Shown here: piece by piece, positions 31,490-43,147 of the stretch
Numbering within the stretch: the first letter of the stretch is position 1
Layout: each line of letters opens with the position of its first letter
NCBI GenBank assembly: GCA_036924085.1
Contig: JAVGWX010000011.1
Location: forward strand, 16,701,108-16,765,107
Source of the DNA: Ariolimax columbianus
Lineage: Eukaryota; Mollusca; Gastropoda; Stylommatophora; Arionidae
Reading direction: 5' to 3'
DNA length: 64,000 nucleotides
Made by a program: the position numbers and the translations under genes
The notes under the pieces: generated by a model
What the model saw: the letters and a program-made list of their open reading frames with translations, nothing else
Databases searched by the model: none
Told to the model about the DNA's origin: nothing

Positions 31490-33340
31490 TTCTTCTTCTT
31501 CTTCTTCTGCGTACACAGTCAGACAGTAACCATTATTTTTTCGAAAAAAGCGGCGGTCGTCCTGAGACTCTCGTCACTACCATAGAGCTTGTCTTGCAGT
31601 TCCACTGGCAATGGCCACATCTGCTCTCTCTGATCCCCGTATGTCGGGCAGTTCTGCAGCAGATGTTCAGTGGTCATTTTACCAGTACCGCACGGGCATT
31701 CTTCGGTACACCCTATCTTCAATTTGTTGAATAGGTGGTACCTCAGTCTATTGTGGCCAGTGCGAAGTCTGAAGACAACGACCTGCTCTCTTCGGTTCAA
31801 CTGGTAATAGGCATCGTTTTTGGTGTAACCAGTATGTTCGGTTTCCCATTTGGTCATGTATCTGGCTTTGATAAGCCGTTTTGACTCTTCGTACGTGATA
31901 CTGGTATCTGTTTGTGGTAGTCTTGCACCTTCTTTTGCCAGTCTGTCTGCCTCCTCGTTGCCTTGGATGTTGCAGTGTGACGGAACCCACTGTACCACTA
32001 CCCTTTTTGGTGCGGACAGCTGGCACAGTTTGCAGAGTGCTGCTCTTAAGTCATTAAGCTCAGTGGTTTTCTGGCTTTTTAGCGCTGTGACTACGGCGAG
32101 AGCATCTGTCAGCAAGACTATGTGGCTCTCGTTTTCACTGTGTGTTGCCATTTCTTCCACTGCCGCCCTCAGTGCCTCTGCCTCCGCTCTGAAATTGCTT
32201 GTGTACTTACCAGTAGCGAATGACAGTGTTATTTTTCTGCCATTTGGTAGGTTCAGGAATGCTCCTGCCCCTCCGTTCTGTGTAGCGTTTGTTACAGAAC
32301 CGTCGGTGTATGCATGGGTCCAGTCCATGCTTGGGTAGCTTTTCGTTATGAAGCTTAGGGTAGTGTCTCTCCTTTCTTTTTCGGTCTGGCAGTTTTTGTT
32401 TGCAATACCTGGTATATTTTCTACCACCTCTGGAAATATATCCTGCCCCCAAGTAGGTTTTCGTACACTAGTGATGGGTTTTGGTGTTGTTAGTGCGTTT
32501 ATGGGATCTTCGTGCATCTTTGCTTTGGCTATTTCTGCAAAGTTTCTCCGCTTTAGTTTCCCAGTTCCCAAATTGTTTAGTCTCTGGTACATTGGATGGT
32601 CCGTCAGCCTTCGGAGTTTCTCTGACTGCAGCTGGGCTCTGCAGTCTCTTCTGTCGGTCATGGATTGCAGTTTTGTAATCTTTTCAAGTTCTACAATTGG
32701 TGTTGACTTCATGCCACCTGTTATAATTCTCATGGCTTGGTTTTGAAGTTTGTTAACTTTATCGAAGTTCGCCTTCGCAGCTGTTGTCCATGCCGCGATG
32801 CCATACTCGAGAACTGGTCTCACTCTTCCAGTGTACAGTTTCTTTAGTATGCTTTCGTCTGCTCCCCAGCTTTTGCGAGCAAGTTTTTTCATGATTGCCA
32901 TTCTTTCTCTGGCTCTCATTCCGTTTCTCTCGATCTGACTTTTCTATGGCATGCGCCGATCAAATGTGACTCCCATATAGTTTGGGTTGTCGTTTGGCTG
33001 CAGGAATTTGCCATTTAAACTTAACTTTTTATTTATGGGTTTGATTGAAAGCGAGAATATTGTGCATGTGGTTTTCTCCTCGTTTATTTTGACCAGCCAT
33101 GAGTTCGCCCAATCTTCCAGCGATGTTAGGGCCTGTTGCGTCGGATTTCTTGCTATGGTGAGATTCTTTTCAGAGGTCCTCATAGCCAGATCGTCTGCAA
33201 ACATTGAGCTATGGACTCTTCCTGGTATATTCTCTGTAATGTCGTTTATATACACCAGGAAGAGTGTGGGTGACAGTACACCCCCTTTGGGTACTCCCTG
33301 CTCGAGTGTCACCTTTCTGCTCATCTGCCCTTGTACTTGG
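31490..33340 (-). mobile_element. LINE-A insertion with target deletion (unit 2)
   Basis: A 1,851-bp 5'-truncated LINE-A with its (GAA)n tail at the left end. Compared with unit 1, the insertion replaces about 107 bases (counterpart of 13262-13368), removing the 3' part of the neighbouring SINE. No target duplication is visible (gttgag on one side, cctatggatcc on the other). Confidence 0.85.
31519..33324 (-). pseudogene. LINE-A ORF2 with one internal stop (unit 2)
   Basis: The minus-strand frame begins with RT motif B (EQGVPKGGVLSPTLF) and motif C (FADD), and continues through the thumb. It is interrupted by one in-frame TAG (about 32941-32946), where other copies read TGG in the MTWKSQ segment. 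The remaining 466 codons carry RNase H (YTDGS, AEAEAL, LLTDALAV, HCNIQGNEEAD) and the zinc segment with ECPCGTGKMTTEHLL. Both parts are in the same frame, so the stop is the only disabling change in the preserved part. Confidence 0.9.
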
Positions 33341-33342
33341 TC

Positions 33343-33504
33343 CTATGGATCCGACTTCAGAATGCATTTTATGTAAGAATCTGCTTGCTTCTTCATTTTA
33401 TAAGGGTTTACTTCCCCAGTGTAACGGCCAGTGTTCTGATGTGGTTTGAACACAGCACCTTCTGGCTGTGAGCCGTGTCACTTTACCACTAGCCAACTCC
33501 GTCC
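33343..33504 (-). mobile_element. tRNA-derived SINE, 3' part lost (unit 2)
   Basis: Counterpart of the SINE at 13285-13535. The tRNA-like head and the aagtcggatccatagg core remain. The A-rich 3' end was removed by the LINE-A at 31490-33340. The B-box is mutated (ggtttgaacc to ttcaaacc-like on this strand). Confidence 0.75.
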
Positions 33505-33990
33505 CTGCTCAGCTCTTTGATGCTGTTGTATATCATCTGACAAACGGAGCTGGTTGAAAATTTATGTGTCTATGATAATACCCTATTACCCACATGAATT
33601 GGGCAACATATTTCCACAAGGACTAACGGGCAATAATGGTTTCTGTAATAAACTACATTGCTTTCTGAAGTTGCACAGTTTATAACAAACCCTCTTTAGT
33701 AGACTGTTTAGAAAATCTAGGAAGGTTATTGTAGCTCTAATTTGTGATCCTTAAGATTCCCATGGAAAAGCACCTAAACGACGATCTCTTTTTTTCCCAG
33801 ACTGATGTTATCGCCCCGTTCCATGACGTCAGAGGTCTATTGCTCTCATTCATTTTGTTGTACATTCCAACTCAGGCTTTCTGATCCTATGTTCCGTAGA
33901 ACACTAAGGTCAGCAAGACGGCACTAAGAGTAGTACGGCGAGTGCTGGCTTTTGAATGGTGCGCAACAACGTGTGGGACCAGAAGTGTCT

Positions 33991-34379
33991 TAACCTTGAT
34001 ACTTCTTCTTCTTCTTCTTCTTCGTTCGTTCTCAATCTCCCACTACCAAAACCTGAAAGGGCTTAAGTAGCAGAATGTAGTCCAGAGAACGGAATGCGTT
34101 GTGTCGTAGTTTACAGCTTGGCTGCGATATTTGTAACGTTCGGTCCAACACATACGACTTCAGCAAGCATTTTTTTAGTACCGGGTTAGCATTCCCTCTT
34201 CGATCCCTTCTCCTTAGCCAGTCTGCCCTGCTGCAGTCTGTTATCCAGGATCACGGCGTGGAGATGTAGAAGGGTCTTGTCAGCTATGGTTCGCTGGCCC
34301 TGACGCTAGCAGTCAGCTCTGGGTCGCTAACCACTGCAGTTCATGCGCTGCTCAGCATCTTGATCCCTAGCCTTGATAC
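33991..34379 (-). mobile_element. GAA-SINE, uninterrupted copy with TSD
   Basis: The body is 34003-34368 (366 bp), minus strand. The head has ctgcagtggttagcgacc, an A-box-like stretch, and a weak B-box-like gccagcgaacc about 40 bases on. The middle has the tgctgaagtcgtatgtgttg core. The ctacttaagccctttcaggt block precedes gaacgaacgaagaagaag. The target duplication is aaccttgatac (33992-34002) / agccttgatac (34369-34379). Unit 3 is empty at this site (48371-48381). Confidence 0.8.
34133..34146. other. Unoccupied LINE-A target site
   Basis: gtaacgttcggtcc corresponds to the duplicated gcacctttcggtcc that flanks the LINE-A at 14174-17037 in unit 1. Here the GAA-SINE continues through it. Confidence 0.8.
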
Positions 34380-35610
34380 GAAACGTATAGCTTTCAATCT
34401 ATCTTTATGCCGGGAATTCGTCGACTGTGTACAACAGGCATGCTAGTAAAACAAACCACATACATGCTGCATCCATAGATTGTTGAGAATACACTGACAG
34501 AAGAGGGAACAAGACACCGAGATACCCACGAAGGCCAACATGCCGAGCATGCACACAGTGCCAAGGTTTGGTGTTGCGGTTACGTTGTGCGCATGCCAGA
34601 CAACCGTAACCTCAAACAATTACTGTATTGTGAGCTGAAAGAAGACTTCATTTGACACTATCGGTTTATCGATTGTTGATTTCTTTTATTTTTCTGCTCT
34701 CAAATGAATTGTTTATCTAACCAATGTTTGCATTGAAATGTTTATAGTGTTGATCAGAATTATTATTAAACATATATTAATATGTTGTGTCTCTGTTTGA
34801 TTATTTTATAATGAGCTAATCCTTTCTTCGTGAGTTGGGGTCATGTTCCAGCTTTCACATCCACATTCGAACATATTAATACTATTATCGTATTACAGTT
34901 GAACAGACTCAGTTTGATGTTTTTGCTTAGTATTCTCGATTTCCGGATATTATTTTTTGTGTGTTAATACAAATGCGACGAGGGAAACTCCTGTATTAGG
35001 ATTTTGGCAATAGATAGCACAATGTATGGTCCTGGTTCTACATATTTAATGATTGCTTCTTAGGGTCATCGTGACGTCTTGAGAGCCGCCCCTAAGCTTG
35101 GTGTGTGTTGTCTACAGTGTCTGGAGGTTAGAAAATTGTTCTATGTCCCTGTTTCACAAGTTGTGGTGAAACTTATTATTATAATTCATAAACGTCGTGG
35201 AGTTTCATTTACATACAGACAAAAACACACGTTAACCCAAATATACGTATTTTTAAAAAAAGTAAGTAAATCCATAGACGTATACAGACACACACACACA
35301 CATACACATACATACGCACACAGATGTACATATTTATGTTATAAAAACGAGTAAAGACAGATTATACTATATGTTTAATAGGCACTTTGATTAATACATA
35401 TATTGACCAAGTAAAGTTCAATCTAATTAATGATTACATTTACATATTGTTTTATTTCAAAATCATTGAGATAAAGAAGGTCAACAGACAGAAGAACAAC
35501 CCTGATGCATTTCTGTATCTTGGTCGTATTATAAGAGATGATATAATATGCGACTTATAAACCAGAGAATGGATAACAATGTCCAGATTTCTGTTAACTA
35601 AATTAGTCAA
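34380..35610. other. AT-rich unit flank, no gene seen
   Basis: Counterpart of 17267-18485, with a short CA run near 35.29 kb. Confidence 0.5.
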
Positions 35611-35614
35611 GTAT

Positions 35615-36235
35615 CATCATCATGTACCATGCCCTTTGTAGAACGTCGCTCCCATCACAGTCTGTCTGAAAGAAACTCGTTCCCTTGCCAAAATACAAGC
35701 CTCCGCCACTGTCATACTCAGGCATTCCTGGATATCTTGGTGCCATCGTTTTCTTGGTCTACCCCTTCATCTTTTGCCTGGTACCATACCTTCCATCACC
35801 GTTCTCTCAAGACCGTTATGTCACTTGATGTGACCAAAGTATTTGCATTTTCAAGCCAAAATTGAATTGATAAACCAGTTCTCCTCTATGCTCAACTCTT
35901 GCCGAATGTCTATTGTTTTTTTTTCTCTCCAGGGTATTCTAATAATCTTTCTGTAACATTTTGACTTGAAGGATTCGATTCTTTGTCTATAAGTTTTGGT
36001 AATTGTCCATGATTCACAGCCATAAGCTGCCACAGGAAAAACACATGCTCCCAAGACTTTTACTTCTATCATTTTGTTGGTGCCCTGCCATTATTTCTTC
36101 AGGCTGTTCAGTCTTCTTCTAATTTCTTTCGAGCAATCGCCATTTTTTGTCAATTCTGGAGCCCAGATATTCAAAATGTGTGACCTAATCTATTTCCTCA
36201 CCACCCACTGTATATTTATATTGACATTGTGTTTT
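35615..36235 (-). mobile_element. RTE-like non-LTR 3' end (unit 2)
   Basis: Counterpart of 18491-19125. The 73-codon minus-strand frame at 35851-36072 preserves the RT C-terminal block best: PVAAYGCESWTITKTYRQRI, then FKSKCYRKIIRIPWREKKT and IDIRQELSIEENWFINSIL. It is followed by the PGKRKMKG-like basic block and an (ATG)n tail at 35615-35625. Confidence 0.85.
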
Positions 36236-36239
36236 GTCA

Positions 36240-37480
36240 AGTATTGAAAAACTAATTATTTACACGGAAATTAATAATGTGAGCAATAATGTAGTCTGTA
36301 TAGAATAAGTCTGTATAGAAGAAACAAAAAATACATCCAATTAAGGTCCAGAAGTAACTAAAAATGTAAATCTAATCTACACAAGGAAATCGATTCAGAC
36401 ACTAAAATATGTTTGTGAATTAAAAAGCAGTAAGGATATTGAATGTACCAACTGTTATCACATACACAGTTATATTATATATCTACTCTGTTCGTTGATA
36501 AATATGTTGATGGATTTATAACATATTGATTGTATAAGGTGAGCATATCAAATCATGTTCTATTTATAGTTTCTTCTACAATATGCATTAAACGACAAAG
36601 TAAAAATATAGCTCATTACTAATAAATAAACTTCAATTTACGAAACCTGGAGCAATGGAGAAGATGGCCTCATGTATTAGCAAATCTGTTATTGATGAGA
36701 ACTGGTTAACTGAAAATGTATCCCATTCACATACGATATTTGTAGATAGACATGTATTTATGTTGTTTACGTGTCTACCCGTTTTACGAACGGAGAAATG
36801 GGCCTAATCAATCAGGTGGGAAGCCAGCGCACTAACCGCTGGGCCACCTCTGTTACATCTGTTAGTATACAATTATTAAAATACGTGTCTGTGGTTGTGG
36901 GATTTAATTAAACTTTTTCAATGTGTAATCGTAATCCTTTTTAATTGTCAATAGCAGACAGAGCCAGTGACGCGTCAGATTGCCAAATCTTGAGTTATAT
37001 ACACATTTGAGCAATTTTCTATGTGGAACAATGTCATCTGTGCATCGCATTGGTGGACGTCAGAGTGTCAGCTGACCATAAATTCTCGTCACCATGTGCG
37101 CAAAACGTGCCCGAACAATCTTTTTTTTTTTAAAAATTAACAGGGCAGAATCTGCAACGCTACAGAAAAAGGTTTAATTCGATGAAGCAAAAAAAGTATA
37201 GACAGCTTTGAATAGTACAGCCACTAAAACGCACACAGTAAAAAAATATGACACAATATTAGGCTAAATTATATTGATATTTATATATACATGGCTTAAA
37301 ACATATTAGTGTTGGCTCAGCAGTCGGTCAGAAATTTAACTAGTCAGCATGGTCAGACTACAGTAATGCATTTTATGTTAACAAAATTAAACTTGGCAAT
37401 AATTCACCTGTATTGCTAAATAATAATGCGTACCAAACCAACATGTATTGTATTATACACACATTTTAAATATATTTCTT
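36240..37480. other. AT-rich unit flank with a tRNA-like fragment, no gene seen
   Basis: Counterpart of 19130-20380. The possible SINE fragment lies at about 36775-36862 (minus), with gaggtggcccagcggttagt. Nothing else is recognisable. Confidence 0.45.
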
Positions 37481-37494
37481 CTGAAGAAAAAATG

Positions 37495-37665
37495 CACTGA
37501 TATCAGAGGCAAAATGTTTACTTTCTATAGACCTGGTGTGCCTGCCGTGCAACATATGTTTTCGTGCGGGCATTGGCCTGTTCAGTTACAAGCATCCATC
37601 AGGAAAAGCTGTGAAATGAATGTTGTCGGCGGTCCTCATCGACACCGATGGATAGCTATTATTTT
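37495..37665 (+). mobile_element. C2H2-tailed LINE 3' end (unit 2)
   Basis: Counterpart of 20382-20560. A small deletion removes part of the finger after the ctgttcagttacaagc stretch. The gtcctcatcgacaccgatgg 3'-end motif remains. Confidence 0.55.
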
Positions 37666-37819
37666 ATTATATTATAGCTAAATTGTATTATACTATTTGG
37701 TCATTCTACATAAATCATATAAATGTTGTGCGAGAGCCACCAATTAAGTTACAGTAGTTTTGTTATTACAATTTGTATAGGAGTGCGAAACAGAAATTGT
37801 GTGTTTGCCAACAATGACC

Positions 37820-37975
37820 TTTAATCAGTTTTGGACTGTTACATTACCTCAATGTCAACTGTCCTGGGACCCATCTGCTAAACACTTTTCTACAAAGGAG
37901 ATCAACATGGACAATTGTGTGCGTTGCAATGTGACTCGTGCTGAAATAAACTCCTTTTTCATCAACACTCCATTT
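37820..37975 (-). pseudogene. Mariner-family transposase relic (unit 2)
   Basis: Counterpart of 20720-20916. The minus strand reads VDEKGVYFSTSHIATHTIVH, then CRKVFSRWVPGQLT. About 60 bases of upstream coding sequence present in unit 1 are missing. Confidence 0.7.
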
Positions 37976-37977
37976 TG

Positions 37978-38906
37978 AACCATTATTCGAAACAAGAACA
38001 GCTAGACTGAAACAGAAAGAAGAGACATAACCCTGAGGTACATAACGAAAAACTACCCAAGCATCGGCTGGACCCATGCATACGCCGACGGTTCTGCAAC
38101 AAACACAGCACAGAACGGAGAGGCAGGGGTATTCCTGAACCTACCAAACGTTGAAAAATAACAATGTCAGTGGCAACTGGAAAATACTCAAGAAATTTCA
38201 GAGCGGAGGCAGAGGCACTGAAGGCTGCAGTAAAAGCAGTGCTGACAGGCAAAGGAAATGAAAGCCATATAGTCCTGTTTACAGATGCCCTGGCCGTAGT
38301 CACAGCACTAAAAAGCCAGAAAAATACTGAACTTAATGACTTAAGAGCAGTACTCTGTCAACTATGCCAGAAGTCCGCACCAAAAAGAGTAATGGTACAG
38401 TGGGTTCCATCCCACTGTAACATCTAAGGCAACGAGAAGGTAGACAGACTGGCAAAAGACGGTGCAAGACTACCACAACCAGATCCTAGTGTGGCATACG
38501 AAGAGTCAAAAAGGCTTATAAGAGCTAGATACATGACCAAATGGGAAACCGAACATACTGGCTACACCAAAAACGATGCCTATTACCAATGGAACAGAAA
38601 AGAGCAGGCCGTGGTCTTCAGACTTCGCACAGCCCACAATAGACTGAGGTACCACCTATTAAATAAATTGAAGATAGGTGGCAGTGATGAATGCACGTGC
38701 GGTACCGGGAAAATGATCGCTGAACATTTGCTGCAAAACTGCCCGACATACGAGGATCAGAGAAGGCAGATGTGGCCATCACCAGTGGCAACACTCTATG
38801 GCAGTGTCGACAGCCTCAGGATGACCGCTGCTTTTTTCAAAAAAATAAAGGTTGACTTCTGACAGCGTACGAAGAAGAAGAAGAAGAAGAAGAAGAACCT
38901 TCATTC
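37978..38906 (+). mobile_element. LINE-B, 5'-truncated (unit 2)
   Basis: The body is about 37989-38895, with aaccattattc (37978-37988) and aaccttcattc (38896-38906) at its ends. The RNase H reading is better preserved than in unit 1: AEAEALKAAV, LFTDALAVV and WVPSHCNI followed by a TAA near 38424, then the 123-codon frame 38491-38862 with ECTCGTGKMIAEHLLQNCP. Same insertion as at 21017-21872, so it predates the duplication. Confidence 0.85.
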
Positions 38907-39335
38907 TTCTGTAGATTTTAGACGGATTCACACCCTCTGACCACAAAAAATAATTACAAAACAAGGAATGAAGTCTCGTTGTTCTTCAATGGTGCAAATT
39001 GGCAGGGTGGCATTCATGTTCTTCAACATATTTTGCATGCGCATACTGGTCGATAATCACAACGGAAAGACGGCTAAAGCGCCATTTTGTGTTCTGAAAT
39101 AAGATTGTCCTTTTTACTTAATCTCTCATTCACGTTATAATAAAATTACTATTACTTAATGAATGTCGTCGTATTTATGTCCATACAGATGGCTAAACGG
39201 GGATTACAAATTTAGCTAAATCTAGCTTGTAATATTACAATCAACAAGAATAGTAATACCAACCCAAACAAAAATAAGAATTCTGCACTTCAGGCTAGAC
39301 AATCAGCAAAAACATGAATTAAATTAAGTGAAAAT
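38907..39335. other. 3' flank of the unit-2 SDR gene
   Basis: Counterpart of 21884-22304. No gene seen. Confidence 0.5.
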
Positions 39336-40154
39336 TTAAGCTGTTTTATTTAATTCCGACCAATCAATAGGTCCAGCAAGAGTTCTCCCAGCATCAACCT
39401 TCAGGCTCTGACCAGTTATGACGCCTGCTACATCCGACACCAGAAATGTCACAGTTTCAGCTACATCTTCTACAGTTGTTGTTCTCGTTTTCAGAGGCTG
39501 TCTCCCCAACTCAATGCTTGTCAATGCGCTGTTGATCTTCTGGATATCGTGGCCGTGATGTCTGTAGAGATCAGTTGAAACGTGACCAGGGTTTACCCCA
39601 TTCACACGAATGCCCTTTGCCCCTAGATCTACAGCCAAACAACGGATGAGTTGATCCAGAGCTATCTTAGACATTGTGAGGATTGTAGCTATTGGAACAG
39701 CCATAAAACTAGCAATGGATGACATACAGACGATGCTCCCCTTAGATTTCTCCAGGTGTGGTACAGCTTGTTGGATTAGAAAAAAAACGGACTTGAGATT
39801 CGTATCCATAATTATGTCAAACAGTTCCTCAGTTGCAACTAAAACTGACTGGTTGAGGCCAAAAATCCCAGCATTGGCTACCAGAATGTCCAGACGTCCA
39901 AACTTCTCCACGGTCTGGGAAACAATATCTTCACGAACTTTCTGATCATTTACATCACCTTGAACAGAGATGACCTTGTCCTTGCGTCCACCATTGACCT
40001 TCATAATTGTATCCAACACTGACTTCAGCTTTTCTTTATCACGCCCACATATCGTGACCTTTGCACCCAGAGAAGAAAACTTGATGGCAATAGCTTCTCC
40101 GATTCCAGAACTGGAGCCCGTTACTATAGCAACTTTATCCTGCATTGATGTCAT
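39336..40154 (-). CDS. Short-chain dehydrogenase/reductase lacking the catalytic Tyr
   Basis: An uninterrupted 272-residue frame, nearly identical to the 22.3 kb gene. TGSSSGIG (12-19), GRD (37-39), NAG (94-96), Asn119, Ser146 and PG (189-190) are all present, but residue 159 is Leu: the codon is CTC (complement near 39678-39680) where the other copies have TAT, giving ILTMSK. In classical SDRs the active-site Tyr is the general acid/base, so this copy is predicted to bind cofactor but not to catalyse. Other changes are conservative. The frame, start and TATA-like upstream element are kept. It may be a pseudoenzyme, a recent pseudogene, or an assembly error. Confidence 0.85.
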   Translation of the reverse strand: MTSMQDKVAIVTGSSSGIGEAIAIKFSSLGAKVTICGRDKEKLKSVLDTIMKVNGGRKDKVISVQGDVNDQKVREDIVSQTVEKFGRLDILVANAGIFGLNQSVLVATEELFDIIMDTNLKSVFFLIQQAVPHLEKSKGSIVCMSSIASFMAVPIATILTMSKIALDQLIRCLAVDLGAKGIRVNGVNPGHVSTDLYRHHGHDIQKINSALTSIELGRQPLKTRTTTVEDVAETVTFLVSDVAGVITGQSLKVDAGRTLAGPIDWSELNKTA

Positions 40155-40260
40155 ATTATTTGAATATTGCTACACCTTCTAGATAAAATATCAACTTTAA
40201 CAGCAAAAAACTTCCCCTTGTAAATTACATTCTAACACAGTAGCTTCTTCAAATGATATA

Positions 40261-40271
40261 CTTATATATGT
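40261..40271 (-). promoter_or_regulatory. TATA-box-like element upstream of the 39.3 kb SDR
   Basis: Identical to the element at 23231-23241, at the same distance from the ATG. Confidence 0.45.
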
Positions 40272-40404
40272 ACCAGCGTAACTGCCGATATGTCTCGTTG
40301 AATATGACTGAAATGCCACAGTGAATGTCGGTTAAAGCAAACGTTTCTCCTCTTTTCACATTATGTGTCGTGCACGGTTCGGTAATTATTTACATTTTTT
40401 TTCT

Positions 40405-40600
40405 TTAAAACGTTTTTCACGCGAGGCGTTGATAAGTAATCAGTAGTATTAAAACGTTTTTCAAGCGAGGCGCTGATAAACATTCAGTAGTATTAAAACT
40501 TGTTGCACACGAGGTGCTGATAAATATTCAGTAGTATTAAAACTTGTTGCACGCGAGGTGCTGATAAATATTCAGTAGTATTAAAACGTGTTCATTAGTG
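40405..40600. repeat. 44-bp minisatellite, about 4 copies, upstream of the unit-2 SDR
   Basis: Counterpart of 23375-23520 with one additional copy (the ttgttgcacgcgaggtgctg variant). Confidence 0.85.
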
Positions 40601-40644
40601 ATATTATAATCAATATAATTAAGTATTCTGTTTTTAAGATTCGA

Positions 40645-41705
40645 CTTCACTGCACTCCGGGCATCCCCATAGGTGCTCAGTCTCTCTCAGCAAATGACGT
40701 AGGGTATAGATGCTGATGGTCCCTGTAGCTGGCTGGTTGTTCGCTATCCAGCTGATGCGCCATACTCAGCTCTAACCTCTTTAATGTGGAAACTTTAAAA
40801 CCTGTGATTTCTACTTGATTTATTACGGTATCCTCATCTAACAGGCGGTCATTGATTGATTTCAAAATGTCACTTCAATCCATTACTAATGTGTCCATTA
40901 TGAAAGCTTGTGATGCCATGATGTCAGCTATTTCATTGCCCTGAACCATATCATGAGCATAACAGTAGATCTATGTCAAGCCCTGACGGTGTGAGGCCTC
41001 AACAGCTTCTATCCACTCGTACCTAAGCCATCCTTCTATACCCTCTGAAGTACAGATTGCAGATCTGTCACGACGCCTGCTCTTATCAATTTCGGTGTTG
41101 AGGTTATTGCTTCCGTCTCCATTCTCAAACTGGAGGTTGTTGATATGTGTGCCCTACCGCGCTCAGCAACGACCTATCCTCTCACTCTAGCCAAGAAGCC
41201 CCACCCTGAGGTTCCACTGATCAGCACTGATCCGTCGGTGAATATGACTCTCCAGAGTGTTCCCAGTTATCAGCTGATTTGCCTCGTGCTCTGATCTCCC
41301 GTTTCTCCGTTCTCTTTATTTCGTGTCGACTCTCTGGTATTATACCAGTCTATCGCCAGTGTGGACCCATTCTTCCCCTTTGGCTATCGTCTCAACTGGA
41401 GTGACATGTCCAATTGTTGTGTCAGTCTGTGCCATCCATGACACCCCTCACTTGATTTTTGATCCCTTGATGTCCGAGATCCTACTGTACAGAGGGTGTC
41501 GCGTGTCTTTGGTGACACGCATATAGGCTTTGACTTGTGCCAGTTTATGCCTGGATGTCGCCGATAACAATCCCAACGTGTAACGCATCATTATAATCGT
41601 TGTATCTCTAGTGCAGCCCAGTACCAGACGCATACATTACTTCTTATGCGTTCCAACCTTTCACACTGTGTCCTTGATAGTGTGAGAATGCACAATCCGT
41701 AATCG
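40645..41705 (-). pseudogene. LINE-C relic (unit 2)
   Basis: Counterpart of 23565-24640. The 61-codon minus-strand frame at 41448-41633 keeps the RT-end block MRLVLGCTRDTTIIMMRYTL and the HPLYSRISDIKG segment. FTDGSVLISG and NEIADIMASQAF follow in broken frames. Confidence 0.7.
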
Positions 41706-42799
41706 GTAGAAGTGTTCAATATACTTTCTCCATATCGGCTGTCAAACCGCTGCCAAGGCAAGCTAGGTCACAATACAGTGGGGAAGGACACCTCACCTTA
41801 CAGGTGTGTACATATCGAACACAATCCGAAAGGTGAAAACTTGGAACATGGAACGTTACGACTATGTGTCCTGGAATTAACATGCACAAAGTGACTCAAG
41901 AAACATGCACGAGAGCAACTGCCACCAAATAGGTTAGGCTTGGAAGACTGGGCGTTAACATTGCTGCCCTACAGGAAACTAAATTTGAAGGCAGTAGTAC
42001 CATTACAGAAAAACATTAGACCTTCGACTGGCAGGGCATGTATGCAAAGAAACCCAGAATATATGACGTCGGCTTTACCATACAAAACAAACTTTTGGAC
42101 TGCATCAGTACACTGTCAGGTGAATCAGGGAGACTAATGTCTTTCAGTCTTGACACGAGCGCAGGAAAAATAAACATAGTGCCTACTCTCCAACATTAAC
42201 AAGCACAAGAGAAGAGAAAGATTCAGTCTATGACAGTCTTCAGAGATGTACAAACACATTTCCCAAAGATGAGGAATTAATCATTATGGGTGATCTCAAT
42301 GCGTGTGTTGGAGCAGCGTACCTCTCCTGGCCTGCGTGGTTGGGTCATCAGGGTACAGGCAAGATACATGAAAACGGCCAGAGGTTGCCGGGGTTTGGCT
42401 TAGGAAATCATTTGTTCGTTACCAACATCTATTTTGAGATTCAAAACTGTCACAAAGTTTCATGGCGCCACCCAAGGACAGGGCATTGACATCAACACGA
42501 CTTCGTTCTTGCACGTAGACACCACTAAAACGCGGTCCAAAATAACTGGAGCGTATCACAGCGTTGACTGCGACATCGATCACGCATTAATCATTAGCGA
42601 AGTGGAAGCTAAACGAAAACGTATACATCGTTACAAAGAGCCATCTACCGTCAAGATAAACACCATAGCCGGAAAGGATAAAGAAAAGAAAGACGTGTTC
42701 CGTCAATAGCTCTGCGGTGACATCAAAGAAAGATAATGATAATGACATTGATTCAACATAAATGAAATACAATGTTGCAACTTACTGAGAGAAAAAAAA

Positions 42800-43072
42800 A
42801 AATTTCAGACGGGGCTCGACTTCATTGCTTCGGGTTTTTTCCCCATTTTCGCTCGGTCTCTCTCAGCAGATGGGTACCCTATCTGTCGAGAGCATCGCAC
42901 AAAGCACGAATTTCTTCGCTCCAGCGATGAACCCAGGGATCTCCAGACAAATCGACATCATGGACCGACAGTCGCAGCTCGAAATCAAACCCCGACCGTC
43001 TGAACATGAGGCAAACGGCTTGACCACTTCGCCACAGAAACCCCCAAAAATGGGTATATCATCCAGTTCAAG
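42800..43072 (-). mobile_element. Possible tRNA-derived SINE inside the RTE relic (unit 2)
   Basis: Counterpart of 25795-26065, nearly identical, with the same A-box and B-box-like stretches on the minus strand. Confidence 0.45.
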
Positions 43073-43147
43073 ATAAATCCGTGCAATGCACAAACGACAA
43101 TCTTTGCAAACCCAAACTTACAGTCCAAAGAGAATCCAGAGGATGTG

